A stretch of 64,000 nt of DNA, from contig QFPM01000007.1 of NCBI GenBank assembly GCA_003248655.1, forward strand, positions 62,001 to 126,000, written 5' to 3'. Made by a program: the position numbers and the translations under genes. The notes under the pieces were generated by a model that saw nothing but the letters and a program-made list of their open reading frames with translations, had not been told where the DNA came from and did no database searches. Of the stretch, positions 9,146 through 18,394 are shown piece by piece. This stretch comes from Microbacterium sp. (GTDB lineage Bacteria; Actinomycetota; Actinomycetes; Actinomycetales; Microbacteriaceae). How positions within the stretch are numbered: the stretch's first letter is position 1; every line of letters begins with the position of its first letter.

Positions 9146-11245
9146 GTGGCCTCGAAGACGCGAATCCCCGACTCCCCTCCGGTCAGCGAGCCGCCGCTGC
9201 GAAGCGCGTCACAGCTGCCGCTCAGGGCGGCGGTCGCAGAGCCCGCGACGTCAGATACCCGCACGCCGCGCATTCCCCTCGCGGATGCCCGCCCCTCGGC
9301 GCCGGATGCCCGCTTCCGACCCTCCGCGTTCTCGGGCGAGGCCGTGCCGTTCCAGGTCGTCGCGTTCCGCGAGGGGCACGACGCGATCGGCGTGCACCTG
9401 CGGCTCACCTCGCCGTCGGGGGCCGAGTCGCTCCACCGACTGTCGCCGCTCGGTGATGGATATGACCGCTGGTGCACCCTCGTCGCGCTCGTCGAACAGG
9501 GCGTCTGGCGCTTCCGGTTTGAGGCGTTCGCCGACGACTTCGCGACCTGGGAGCACGCCGCCGAGCTCAAGATCGCGGCCGGCGTCGATGCGCCCCTCAT
9601 GCGTGAGATCGGCGCCCGCCTGTTCACCGCTGCGGCCACCGAGCGCGACCGAGGCACCGCGCAGGTGCGCGCGCTGACGGCGGCCGCCACCGCACTTCGG
9701 GATGCCGCGGTCACCGACGACGCGGCACTCATCGTCGTCCGCGACCCCGCGCTCGCCGCCTTCTTCCGCGAACGTCCCGTGCGCTCGCTTGTCACCGTCG
9801 GCGACGAGAAGGAGCTCCTCGTCGAACGTGAGCGGGCGGGAGTCGGCGCGTGGTACGAGTTCTTCCCACGCTCCGAGGGCGCGAAGCGTCAGAAGGACGG
9901 CACGATCAAGTCCGGCACGTTCCGAACGGCGACGAAACGCCTCCCGGCGGTCGCCGCCATGGGGTTCGACGTGCTCTATCTGCCCCCGATCCATCCCATC
10001 GGTCAGGTGAACCGCAAGGGGCCGAACAATACCCTGACAACCAGGCCCGGCGACCCCGGATCACCGTGGGCGATCGGCTCCGCAGCCGGCGGACACGACA
10101 CGGTCCACCCCGACCTCGGCACCCTCGCCGACTTTCGCGCGTTCGTGCGCGCCGCGCGCGCCGAGGGCCTCGAGATCGCCCTGGACCTCGCCCTGCAGGC
10201 CGCCCCCGACCACCCGTGGGTCACGGCGCACCCGGAGTGGTTCACGACCCTCCCCGACGGGTCGATCGCTTACGCCGAGAACCCGCCGAAGAAGTACCAG
10301 GACATCTATCCCGTCAACTTCGACAACGACCCCGCCGGCATCCGAGCCGAGGTGCTCCGGATCGTGCGGCACTGGATCGCACAGGGTGTGAAGATCTTCC
10401 GCGTCGACAATCCGCACACCAAGCCCCTGCAGTTCTGGGAGTGGCTCATCGGGGCCGTGAACGCCGAGCATCCCGACGTCGTCTTCCTCGCCGAGGCGTT
10501 CACGCGGCCCGCGCCGCTGCTGGGCCTGGCACAGGCGGGATTCCAGCAGAGCTACTCGTACTTCACCTGGCGCAACACCAAAGCAGAGCTCGAGGAGTTC
10601 TTCACCTGGATCTCGGGCGACACCGCGGATGTCATGCGGCCGAACCTTTTCGTCAATACCCCCGACATCCTGACCGAGTACCTCCAGTACGGCGGCCGGC
10701 CCGCTTACAAGATCCGCGCCGCGCTCGCGGCGACCGCCGGAGCGTCGTACGGCGTATACGCCGGCTACGAGCTCATCGAAAACGTCGCCAGGCCCGGTTC
10801 GGAAGAGAACATCGACAACGAGAAGTACGAGTACAAGCTCCGCGATTGGGCAGCGGCGGATGCCGCGGGCACGACTATCGCGCCGTACCTCGCGAGACTG
10901 AACGAGATCCGCCGCGCGCACCCGGCGCTTCGTCAGCTGCGCGGCCTTCGCGTGCACTGGAGCGACGACGACGCCATTCTCGTCTACAGCAAGCACCTCG
11001 ACGGAGCGCTCACCGAAAGCGGCCATTCCGACACGATTCTCGTCGTCGCGAACGTCGACCCGCACTCGACCCGGCAGACGACCATTCACCTCGATTCGAC
11101 CGTGTGGGGCGTGCCCCGAGGCGCGGACTACGAGGTCGAAGACCTCATCACCGGCGCCGTGTGGACGTGGAACCAGGATGCCTTCGTCCGCCTGGACGCG
11201 TTCGACGAGCCCGTCCACATCCTGCACGTGAAGGAGGCGCGATGA
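9146..11245 (+). CDS. glgE: alpha-1,4-glucan:maltose-1-phosphate maltosyltransferase GlgE
   Basis: Extends alpha-1,4-glucan with maltosyl units from maltose-1-phosphate, the polymerising step of the trehalose-to-glucan (GlgE) pathway of actinobacteria. The 699-residue protein has an N-terminal beta domain and a GH13_3 barrel. The nucleophile lies in IFRVDNPHTKPL (D421) and the acid/base in VFLAEAFTRP (E450). The segments YEFFPRSEG and DVLYLPPIHPIG are typical of GlgE. The first 50 residues look disordered (Pro/Ala/Arg rich). GTG start supported by the -10 spacing; its stop overlaps glgB by 4 bp. The TreS and maltokinase partners are not in the window. Confidence 0.95.
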   Translation: MASKTRIPDSPPVSEPPLRSASQLPLRAAVAEPATSDTRTPRIPLADARPSAPDARFRPSAFSGEAVPFQVVAFREGHDAIGVHLRLTSPSGAESLHRLSPLGDGYDRWCTLVALVEQGVWRFRFEAFADDFATWEHAAELKIAAGVDAPLMREIGARLFTAAATERDRGTAQVRALTAAATALRDAAVTDDAALIVVRDPALAAFFRERPVRSLVTVGDEKELLVERERAGVGAWYEFFPRSEGAKRQKDGTIKSGTFRTATKRLPAVAAMGFDVLYLPPIHPIGQVNRKGPNNTLTTRPGDPGSPWAIGSAAGGHDTVHPDLGTLADFRAFVRAARAEGLEIALDLALQAAPDHPWVTAHPEWFTTLPDGSIAYAENPPKKYQDIYPVNFDNDPAGIRAEVLRIVRHWIAQGVKIFRVDNPHTKPLQFWEWLIGAVNAEHPDVVFLAEAFTRPAPLLGLAQAGFQQSYSYFTWRNTKAELEEFFTWISGDTADVMRPNLFVNTPDILTEYLQYGGRPAYKIRAALAATAGASYGVYAGYELIENVARPGSEENIDNEKYEYKLRDWAAADAAGTTIAPYLARLNEIRRAHPALRQLRGLRVHWSDDDAILVYSKHLDGALTESGHSDTILVVANVDPHSTRQTTIHLDSTVWGVPRGADYEVEDLITGAVWTWNQDAFVRLDAFDEPVHILHVKEAR

Positions 11246-13380
11246 GCGACATCGCCGACCACGTCCTCGACTCGGTCGCCACCGGTTCGTACCACGCCCC
11301 CCATGACGTGCTCGGCGCCCATCAGCGCAGTGACGGCACCTGGGTGATCCGCGCGCGCCGCCCGATGGCCCGCACGGTCACCGCCATCGTCGACGACGGA
11401 ACCGAAGTTGCGCTCGAGCACCTGCGCTCGGGCATCTGGGCCGGCACGACGGCGACGCGGCCTCGCTCCTACGAGATCGTCGCGACCTACGACGGTGCGC
11501 CCGACTACCGCGCCGATGATCCGTACCGGCACCTGCCCACGCTCGGTGAGATCGATCAGCACCTGATCCGCGAGGGGCGTCACGAAGAGCTCTGGAACGT
11601 TCTCGGCGCGCACGTACGCCACTATGACGGCGCCGCCGGCGTCTCGTTCGCGGTATGGGCGCCGAACGCTCGCGCCGTGCGGGTCGTCGGCGACTTCAAC
11701 TCGTGGGACGGTCAGGGCCATGCGCTGCGCTCCCTCGGCGACAGCGGCGTCTGGGAGCTGTTCGTCCCCGGACTCGGCGTCGGCACCACCTACAAGTACG
11801 AGATCCTCACGACGTGGGGCGAATGGATCCTCAAAGCCGATCCGATGGCACAGTTCGCGGAGGTTCCGCCCTCCACTGGCTCGATCGTCACCGAGAGCAC
11901 CTACACATGGGGCGACGGCGGCTGGATGACCGCCCGCGGGCAGCGATCGCCCCTCGATCAGCCGATGTCGACGTACGAGCTGCACCTGGGCTCCTGGCGA
12001 CCGGGCCTCGGGTACCGCGACGCCGCAGATCAGCTCATCGACTACCTCACCGAGCTCGCGTACACGCACGTCGAGTTCCTCCCGCTCGCCGAGCATCCCT
12101 TCGGCGGGTCGTGGGGCTATCAGGTCACCGGCTACTACGCGCCGACGAGCCGCTTCGGCACCCCGGATGACCTCCGCTACCTCATCGACCGCCTGCACCA
12201 AGCGGGCTTCGGCGTGATCATGGACTGGGTTCCCGGGCACTTCCCGAAGGATGCCTTCGCACTCGCCCGCTTCGACGGCCAGCCTCTCTATGAGCACCCC
12301 GATCCGCGCCGCGGCGAACACAAGGACTGGGGCACCCTGATCTTCGACTACGGCCGCAACGAAGTGCGAAACTTCCTCGTCGCGAACGCCCTGTACTGGT
12401 TCGAGGAGTTCCACGTCGACGGTCTCCGGGTGGATGCCGTGGCATCCATGCTCTATCTCGACTATTCGCGCGAAGAGGGCGAGTGGGTGCCGAACATCCA
12501 CGGTGGACGCGAGAACCTCGAGGCGATCCGGTTCCTGCAGGAAGTCAATGCGACCTCCTACAAGCGTTACCCCGGTATCGCGATGATCGCCGAGGAGTCC
12601 ACGAGCTACCCGGGAGTCACGGCGCCGACGAGCGCGGGTGGTCTCGGCTTTGGGTTCAAGTGGAACATGGGCTGGATGAACGACTCGCTGGAGTACATCA
12701 AGCGCGACCCGATGTACCGCGCTCACCACGAGGGTGAGTTGTCGTTCTCGTTCGTGTACGCGTTCAGCGAGAACTTCGTCCTGCCGATCAGCCACGACGA
12801 GGTCGTGCACGGCAAGGGCACCCTCTTCACTCGGATGCCGGGCGATCACTGGCAGAAGCTCGCGAACACCCGCGCGTTCCTCGCCTACATGTGGGGGCAC
12901 CCTGGCAAGCAGCTGCTGTTCATGGGGCAGGACTTCGGGCAGCTCTCGGAGTGGTCGGAGAGCCGAGGACTCGACTGGTGGATGCTCGATCAGCCGCCCC
13001 ACCGGCAGCTTCTCGACTTCGTCGGCGCGATGAATCGCGTCTACCGCGACCACGCGCCGCTCTGGGCGCGCGACAGCGACGGCGCGGCGTTCGCACGGCT
13101 CGGCTCACCGACGTGGAACCCGAACGTCATCGCCTTCGCGCGGCACGACCACCACGGCAACACCGTCGCCGTGATCTGCAACTTCTCCGGCGTACCGATC
13201 CACGACTATCCGCTCGATCTGCCCGCGGGCGGGGCGTGGACGGAGCTGCTCAACTCGGATGCCGTGACGTATGGCGGTTCGGGCGTAGGCAACCTCGGCG
13301 AGGTTCACGCGGATGCGAACGGCCGCGCGACGATGGTGCTCCCGCCCCTCGGCGTCCTGTGGCTGGGGCACAGCGCGTAG
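11242..13380 (+). CDS. glgB: 1,4-alpha-glucan branching enzyme GlgB
   Basis: Cuts alpha-1,4 chains and re-attaches them in alpha-1,6 linkage, making branched glycogen. The 712-residue protein has two N-terminal CBM48-like modules (residues about 10-210) and the GH13_9 barrel: GFGVIMDWVPGHFP, the nucleophile in LRVDAVASMLYLDYSR (D398), the acid/base in MIAEEST (E451) and LPISHDEVVHGKG. The ATG overlaps the glgE stop as ATGA, so GlgE and GlgB are probably made together, coupling elongation and branching. The open frame continues far upstream but only as an out-of-frame shadow of glgE. Confidence 0.96.
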   Translation: MSDIADHVLDSVATGSYHAPHDVLGAHQRSDGTWVIRARRPMARTVTAIVDDGTEVALEHLRSGIWAGTTATRPRSYEIVATYDGAPDYRADDPYRHLPTLGEIDQHLIREGRHEELWNVLGAHVRHYDGAAGVSFAVWAPNARAVRVVGDFNSWDGQGHALRSLGDSGVWELFVPGLGVGTTYKYEILTTWGEWILKADPMAQFAEVPPSTGSIVTESTYTWGDGGWMTARGQRSPLDQPMSTYELHLGSWRPGLGYRDAADQLIDYLTELAYTHVEFLPLAEHPFGGSWGYQVTGYYAPTSRFGTPDDLRYLIDRLHQAGFGVIMDWVPGHFPKDAFALARFDGQPLYEHPDPRRGEHKDWGTLIFDYGRNEVRNFLVANALYWFEEFHVDGLRVDAVASMLYLDYSREEGEWVPNIHGGRENLEAIRFLQEVNATSYKRYPGIAMIAEESTSYPGVTAPTSAGGLGFGFKWNMGWMNDSLEYIKRDPMYRAHHEGELSFSFVYAFSENFVLPISHDEVVHGKGTLFTRMPGDHWQKLANTRAFLAYMWGHPGKQLLFMGQDFGQLSEWSESRGLDWWMLDQPPHRQLLDFVGAMNRVYRDHAPLWARDSDGAAFARLGSPTWNPNVIAFARHDHHGNTVAVICNFSGVPIHDYPLDLPAGGAWTELLNSDAVTYGGSGVGNLGEVHADANGRATMVLPPLGVLWLGHSA

Positions 13381-13414
13381 CTGGGGCGCGGCACGGGCAC
13401 CTACCCGGCTCGTG

Positions 13415-14341
13415 TCAAAACAGCAGCGACGCGAGTCGGCCGCGAGCGCGGATGACGCGGGCATCCGCGTCACCGACGAGGCCGAAGAGCTCGAGCAACC
13501 GCTCGCGCACCGGCGCGCGCTCATCGGCGGGAAGCGCCGCGAACAGGTCGAGCAGGCGGGCGAAGGCGTCGTCGACGTGCCCGCCGGCGAGGTCGAGGTC
13601 GGCGACCGTGAACTGTGCCGAGAGGTTGCGGGGATCGGCAGCCGCGGCATCCCGCGCGCTGTGCAGGTCGACGCCCTGCACACGCTGCAGGAGCTTCACC
13701 TGGCCGAGCGCTGCGGCGGCCTCCTCGTCGCGAGGATTCTCCGCGAGTGCGGCCTCATACGCCGCGACCGCTCGCGCATAATCGCCCGCTTCGATCGCGT
13801 CGAACGCCTCCTGGTGGTGCGGCGGCAACTCCTGTTCGGGCGCTTCGCCGTCCTCCGCTTCACCGACAGGGATGACCCCCGTCACACCCTGCTGGGCGGC
13901 CAGCTGCAACAGCTGTGCGAATACGTCACGCACCTGGTGCTCGGGAACGGCCCCCGTGAACAGGGGCACGGGCTGACCCGCGATGAGCGCGACGACCATC
14001 GGAATCGACTGCGCGCGGAACCCCTGCGCGAGTTGAGGATTAGCGTCGACGTCGACTTTCGCGAGTACGAGCCGCCCCGCGAGCTCCGCGACGACCTTCT
14101 CGAGAACGGGGCTCAGCTGCTTGCACGGTCCGCACCACTCCGCCCACAGGTCCACGACGACCGGCACCGTGCGCGAGAGCTCGAGCACTTCGCCGAACGT
14201 GGCATCCGTCGCGTCGAAGACGAGCGCCGGCGCATCAGCTGATGCCGTGCGCACAGCAGGCGCAGGAGCGTCCGCGCGCGAACGAAGTGCGGACAGGTCG
14301 ACGGCGCCACGCAACACGGCACCGGATCTGGGATCGCTCAT
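13415..14341 (-). CDS. thioredoxin-like protein with tetratricopeptide repeats (CnoX/YbbN type)
   Basis: The 308-residue protein joins a thioredoxin fold with an intact WCGPC redox motif (about residues 92-96) to a C-terminal TPR region (EAFDAIEAGDYARAVAAYEAAL and following helices). Proteins of this build act as redox co-chaperones that bind unfolded clients. The first 45 residues look like a flexible Ala-rich tail. Translation is probably coupled to the upstream membrane protein gene: the ATG shares one base with that gene's TGA (TGATG). It faces glgB across 34 bp. Family assignment is firm, the exact client role is inferred. Confidence 0.85.
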   Translation of the reverse strand: MSDPRSGAVLRGAVDLSALRSRADAPAPAVRTASADAPALVFDATDATFGEVLELSRTVPVVVDLWAEWCGPCKQLSPVLEKVVAELAGRLVLAKVDVDANPQLAQGFRAQSIPMVVALIAGQPVPLFTGAVPEHQVRDVFAQLLQLAAQQGVTGVIPVGEAEDGEAPEQELPPHHQEAFDAIEAGDYARAVAAYEAALAENPRDEEAAAALGQVKLLQRVQGVDLHSARDAAAADPRNLSAQFTVADLDLAGGHVDDAFARLLDLFAALPADERAPVRERLLELFGLVGDADARVIRARGRLASLLF

Positions 14342-16122
14342 CAGCCGACCACCTTTGCGTCGAGGATGTTCGAAGAGAAGCCGAGGAGGCGGATGCGCTC
14401 CTTCGAGCTCTGACTCGGAACGAAGAAGAACAGTTGATCGGCGTACGTCGTCGTGAACCCGGTCGAAGACTGGGTCACTCCGGTCAACGTCGCCACGACG
14501 GGGTTCGGCGGGTCGCCATCCAGCTTGATCACGGCATCGGGGGTCGTCGGCGTCACGGTGTCGCGGTCGAGGACCGTGACGGCGACGATCGCGCCCGAGT
14601 CGAGCGTCGCGAGCGCAACGGGCGGCGACGCATCCGCCTCTGATGAGAACGCCATCGCGCCCGTCTGCACGCCGGTCGCGTTGAACTTTGCGAGACGTTC
14701 CGCGCGATTCTGGGTCGTCGAGGTGATGAAGGCGTCATCCTGCATATCGAAGAGCGCCGCGAACTGGCTCTGCTCGCCGTTGGTCAGCACGTCGGCGTAT
14801 GCCGCACCGAGTTCGTCGGGCGCGATGGTGAGGAAGGGCGAATCCGGCAGAATCGGGATCGCTCCGACGTACTCGGGAGCGAGCTGCAGCGTTGTGTCGG
14901 AGGTCAGCTGCGCGAGCCGGGTGATCTTGTAGGCCGACCACGGATCCTGTTGCGTCACGCTCATCACGAGGTCGGGATCGGTGCCCTCACCGGCCGCGAC
15001 GGCGAGGAAGGTGCGCGGCCACTGGTCGTTGGCCTCGGGAAGGACGACATCGAGGGCGCCGCTCGGAATCGCCGCCGGCGCGGCTTGGTCGGGGAGCGCC
15101 GCCCGCAACCGGTAGTTCGTCTCGCGTACGGCGAGGGCGCTTCCGTCGAGGCGCGTGGCAGCCGCTGCCGCGTCGAGCTTCGTGTCGGCGTCGGCGACCG
15201 CGGCCGCTGCGCGCGCCACGATGCTCTCGGCCTGCGGCTTCGTCACGACGGGGCTTCCCTGGTCTTCGGGGACGATCACCGTCGGGCTCTCGGACGGTGT
15301 CGGGCCGCCGTCGATGTCGGGCCAGGCATCCGCTGAGCAACCGGTGAAAAGTGCAGCCGTGAGCGCAAACGCCGGCACGGCGATGAGCGAGCGGCGCCGT
15401 GACGAGAGCTGACGCCTCGTCGGCGCGGCGGTGATGACACCCTTGTCGGCGCCCTCCACCGAGAGGTCAATCGGTTCGGTCGCCGGCAGCGGCAGTCCCT
15501 TGCGGCGTGGACCTCGTGACCGCCGCGCGTGCCGCACACCGAGGTAGTACAGCAAAAGCCCGGCGACAAGCAGAAGGCATCCGCCGACGATGAGCGGGCC
15601 TGCCCACGGCGTCGAGTTGTGCACCGGCCACGTGACGGTGAGCTCCTTCGGCGCCGCGGCCGTGCCGTCGGTGGCGATCAGCAGGCTCATGTCCTGCGGG
15701 AGCTGTAGCGTCGCCTGAAGCGTGCCCTGCTCGTGATACTCCGCAAGCCACAGATCAGATCCCACAGGGCTGAGCGGCGCTGCGTCCGCCGCTGGCGGAT
15801 CGGATGCCGGAACGTCCGCGGACTCGACGCCGGCGCCCTTCGCCGACACGAGCGTGTAGTCGGCCTTCGCGAGCCACGCGTCGAGGTCTGCGGTGCGGCC
15901 GTAGGCAGCGAAGATCTCACCGGACTGCTCCACACGGAGGTTCTGCGATCCGGGGTGGCTGCCGAGGACTGCGCCATCGATGAGCACGTACGGCGCGTCA
16001 CCGGTCACCTCGATCGTTCGGGTCACGGTCGTCGGACCCTCGAAGATCGTCCGCTGCGCGATGCCGGCACCGATCATGAGCGCTGCCAGCACAAACGCCG
16101 CGACAGCCCAGATGAAACGCAC
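14341..16122 (-). CDS. unrecognised protein with three membrane segments and an internal lipobox-like site
   Basis: 593 residues with no family I recognise. Visible layout: a signal-anchor-like segment (residues 3-23), an extracytoplasmic region of about 150 residues, a second membrane segment (175-195), a basic cytoplasmic linker, a third hydrophobic segment (245-261) preceded by RRR and ending LFTGC (C262), then about 330 residues predicted outside the cell. The third segment looks like a lipoprotein signal peptide, as if a membrane protein and a lipoprotein had been fused. The GTG at 16122 is chosen because GGAGG lies 8 nt upstream; an earlier GTG overlaps that site. Coupled to the thioredoxin-TPR gene, so an envelope-folding or stress link is possible. 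Confidence 0.75.
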   Translation of the reverse strand: MRFIWAVAAFVLAALMIGAGIAQRTIFEGPTTVTRTIEVTGDAPYVLIDGAVLGSHPGSQNLRVEQSGEIFAAYGRTADLDAWLAKADYTLVSAKGAGVESADVPASDPPAADAAPLSPVGSDLWLAEYHEQGTLQATLQLPQDMSLLIATDGTAAAPKELTVTWPVHNSTPWAGPLIVGGCLLLVAGLLLYYLGVRHARRSRGPRRKGLPLPATEPIDLSVEGADKGVITAAPTRRQLSSRRRSLIAVPAFALTAALFTGCSADAWPDIDGGPTPSESPTVIVPEDQGSPVVTKPQAESIVARAAAAVADADTKLDAAAAATRLDGSALAVRETNYRLRAALPDQAAPAAIPSGALDVVLPEANDQWPRTFLAVAAGEGTDPDLVMSVTQQDPWSAYKITRLAQLTSDTTLQLAPEYVGAIPILPDSPFLTIAPDELGAAYADVLTNGEQSQFAALFDMQDDAFITSTTQNRAERLAKFNATGVQTGAMAFSSEADASPPVALATLDSGAIVAVTVLDRDTVTPTTPDAVIKLDGDPPNPVVATLTGVTQSSTGFTTTYADQLFFFVPSQSSKERIRLLGFSSNILDAKVVG

Positions 16123-16309
16123 GGATGACACCTCCCGGCATCCGGTTCGGTGTCCGGATGCGCATACTCGACGTTCCAGACTAGCGAAGACCACCTGTAC
16201 GTGGCGTGGGAGCGTGTCAACCCCCGCGTCCTTCCGGCCGTGGACCGGTATGTTGCCTATCCTGTCCATACATCCGTCCCCGCGACGGCGGTCACACAGG
16301 AGAAGTCGA

Positions 16310-17389
16310 GTGAAACTGCACCAACCGTTCCGCACGGCGCTCATCGCAACGCTCGGCGTCGGCGTCGGCATCCTGCTCATCACGAGCATCCAATCGCTGT
16401 CGACGATCCTCCTGTACGTGGGGACTGCCCTGTTCCTCGCGCTGGGCCTCGACCCGGCGGTCTCGTGGCTCGAACGCAAAGGACTCCCCCGTTGGGGCGC
16501 GCTGCTGATCACCTTCGCGGCTGTGCTCGCGGTGTTCGCGGGCATCATCCTGATCGTGATCCCCGTGCTCGTGGGTCAGATCGCGCAGCTCGTGACGCAG
16601 ATCCAGAAGCTGGTGCAGGCGCTCGTCGACGGGGAATGGAAGCCCGCCGAGGACGTCGCCGCGTGGCTGCAGAGCACCTTCCCCACGCTCAAGGTGGATG
16701 AGGTGTTCAGCTATGTAACGAACTGGCTGAACTCGCTCGACTACGGCCAGATCGGCGGCGCCGCGACAGGCGCGCTGATCGGTATCGGCGCGGCCCTCAT
16801 CGCGGGCTTCACGGGCGCGATCGTCGTCTTGATCCTCACGATCTACTTCACGGCCTCCACCCCGAGCCTCAAGGGAGCCGTTTACCAGCTCGTGCCCGCG
16901 TCAAAGCGGGGCCGGTTCATCGACCTGTCCGAGCAGATCACGGCGTCCGTCGGCCACTACGTCATGGGTCAGGTCACCCTCGGTGTCATCAACGGTGTGC
17001 TGAGCGCGATCTTCCTCACCATCATCCAGGCGCCTTTCCCCGCCGTTCTCGCGGTCGTCGCGTTCTTCTTCTCGCTGATCCCGCTCGTGGGAACGCTGAC
17101 GGGTTCGGCCATCATCGTCCTCACCTGCCTGATCCCCGGCCTCGGGTCGCCGCTGACCGCCCTCGTGGCGCTGATCTGGTACGCGATCTACATGCAGGTG
17201 GAGGCCTACGTCCTCTCGCCGCGCATCATGAACCGCGCGGTCTCGGTGCCCGGTGCCGTCGTCGTGATCGCCGCCCTCGCCGGCGGATCACTGCTCGGCC
17301 TTCTCGGCGCGCTCATCGCCATCCCGGTGGCGGCGAGCATCCTGATCATCTACCGCCAGGTCATCATCCCGCGGCAGAACGAGAAGTAG
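16310..17389 (+). CDS. AI-2E family transporter
   Basis: Multi-pass inner-membrane protein of the AI-2E (YdiK/PerM) family, linked in different bacteria to signal export or Na+/H+ antiport; the substrate here is unknown. The 359-residue product has an N-terminal pair of membrane segments, a soluble helical stretch (QIAQLVTQIQKLVQALVDGEWKP), and the conserved C-terminal block with SLIPLVGTLTG, AIYMQVEAYVLSPRIMNRAVSVPG and LLGALIAIPVAASI. The GTG start has a clear Shine-Dalgarno (AGGAGA at 16298-16303). Divergent from the three-segment protein; its stop lies 6 bp from the convergent hydrolase gene. Confidence 0.9.
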   Translation: MKLHQPFRTALIATLGVGVGILLITSIQSLSTILLYVGTALFLALGLDPAVSWLERKGLPRWGALLITFAAVLAVFAGIILIVIPVLVGQIAQLVTQIQKLVQALVDGEWKPAEDVAAWLQSTFPTLKVDEVFSYVTNWLNSLDYGQIGGAATGALIGIGAALIAGFTGAIVVLILTIYFTASTPSLKGAVYQLVPASKRGRFIDLSEQITASVGHYVMGQVTLGVINGVLSAIFLTIIQAPFPAVLAVVAFFFSLIPLVGTLTGSAIIVLTCLIPGLGSPLTALVALIWYAIYMQVEAYVLSPRIMNRAVSVPGAVVVIAALAGGSLLGLLGALIAIPVAASILIIYRQVIIPRQNEK

Positions 17390-17395
17390 CGAGGC

Positions 17396-18112
17396 TCAGA
17401 CCCCGTCCCATTCGGTCGGCAGCGGCAAGGCGTCGGGGTTCACGGCAGCGACGATCTCGGTGAGCACGCGCCGCGTCTGTGACTCCCCCACCCAGAGGTG
17501 CTTCCCGCCCTCGACGGCGATGACGACCGCATCGGGAACGCTCGCGAAGCGCTCGCGCGCCTCCGCGGGGCGCAGGTAGTCGTCGAACTCGGGCACGAGG
17601 ACCACCAGGCGCCGGTGGTCGCCGCTCCACGCCGCGACCTCCTCGTCGGTGGCGCGGTGAAGGGGCGGGGACAGCAGGATGACCCCGTCCACGTCGTGGT
17701 CGCGGCCGTACTTGAGGGCGAGTTCGGTGCCGAAGGACCAGCCGACGATCCACGGATGCGGCAGGCCGCGCTCGCGGACGACATCCATCGCCGCGGCGAC
17801 ATCGAACGCCTCGGCGCGGCCACCGTCGAAGGCGCCCTCGCTGGTGCCCCGTGGCGATGACGTGCCCCGGGTGTTGAAGCGGAGGACCGCGAGATCGGCG
17901 AGGGCGGGAAGGCGCGCTGCGGCCTTGCGCAGAATGTGCGAGTCCATGAACCCACCCGCAGTAGGCAAGGGATGCAGCGTGACGAGCGTGGCCACCGGTG
18001 CGGCGTGCGCGGGAAGCGCCAGCTCACCGACGAGCGTGAGCCCATCGAGCGTGTGCAGCTCGATGTCCTCGCGTCGCGCGGGTAGCTGCACGGGGCCGCG
18101 AATCTCGATCAT
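17396..18112 (-). CDS. alpha/beta hydrolase
   Basis: 238-residue serine hydrolase-like protein of the dienelactone hydrolase/acylaminoacyl-peptidase-like group. The nucleophile elbow is GWSFGTELALKYG (GxSxG); LVVLVPEFDDYLRP may carry the acid and GGKHLWVGES the histidine. Substrate cannot be predicted. The ATG overlaps the stop of the upstream 93-residue gene (ATGA) and GGAGG lies just upstream, so the two are probably co-translated. It forms a three-gene run with the zinc-ribbon protein and the lytic transglycosylase. Confidence 0.85.
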   Translation of the reverse strand: MIEIRGPVQLPARREDIELHTLDGLTLVGELALPAHAAPVATLVTLHPLPTAGGFMDSHILRKAAARLPALADLAVLRFNTRGTSSPRGTSEGAFDGGRAEAFDVAAAMDVVRERGLPHPWIVGWSFGTELALKYGRDHDVDGVILLSPPLHRATDEEVAAWSGDHRRLVVLVPEFDDYLRPAEARERFASVPDAVVIAVEGGKHLWVGESQTRRVLTEIVAAVNPDALPLPTEWDGV

Positions 18113-18390
18113 CCGATCCTCCAACACGACGTGTGCCAGTGTCGCCGTGCGGCGAGGTCCGCGGCATCCCCGAGCACTCCATCCGCACGCCACGCGACCA
18201 GATGCGCGACGCCCGGCGCGACCTCTCTGCCGCAGCCGGGGCAAACATAGGACTTCTGGGCCTGAGCGCCCGTGACGGGCTGCACGGTCCATTCGACGCC
18301 GCGACGCGTCTCGGTGCGCTTCCAGCCGCTCAGCAGTCGGTCGAAGGACTCGTCGCCCCGATCCGGACGCCGACGGTTCGCGCGCGGCAT
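18109..18390 (-). CDS. small zinc-ribbon-like protein, function unknown
   Basis: 93 residues, very basic N-terminus (MPRANRRRPDRG) and a putative metal site: YVCPGCGREV followed by two histidines (HLVAW, RRHWH) and a final cysteine (TSCWRIG). Conserved small proteins of this type occur in actinobacteria without assigned function. It starts 4 bp after the stop of the transglycosylase gene and overlaps the hydrolase start by 4 bp, so it sits inside an operon. No catalytic motif is visible. Confidence 0.75.
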   Translation of the reverse strand: MPRANRRRPDRGDESFDRLLSGWKRTETRRGVEWTVQPVTGAQAQKSYVCPGCGREVAPGVAHLVAWRADGVLGDAADLAARRHWHTSCWRIG

Positions 18391-18394
18391 GCGC

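Noticed and set aside
7049..13380. Complete trehalose-to-glucan operon
   Set aside because: Only glgX, glgE and glgB are present; treS and the maltokinase gene are not in this window.
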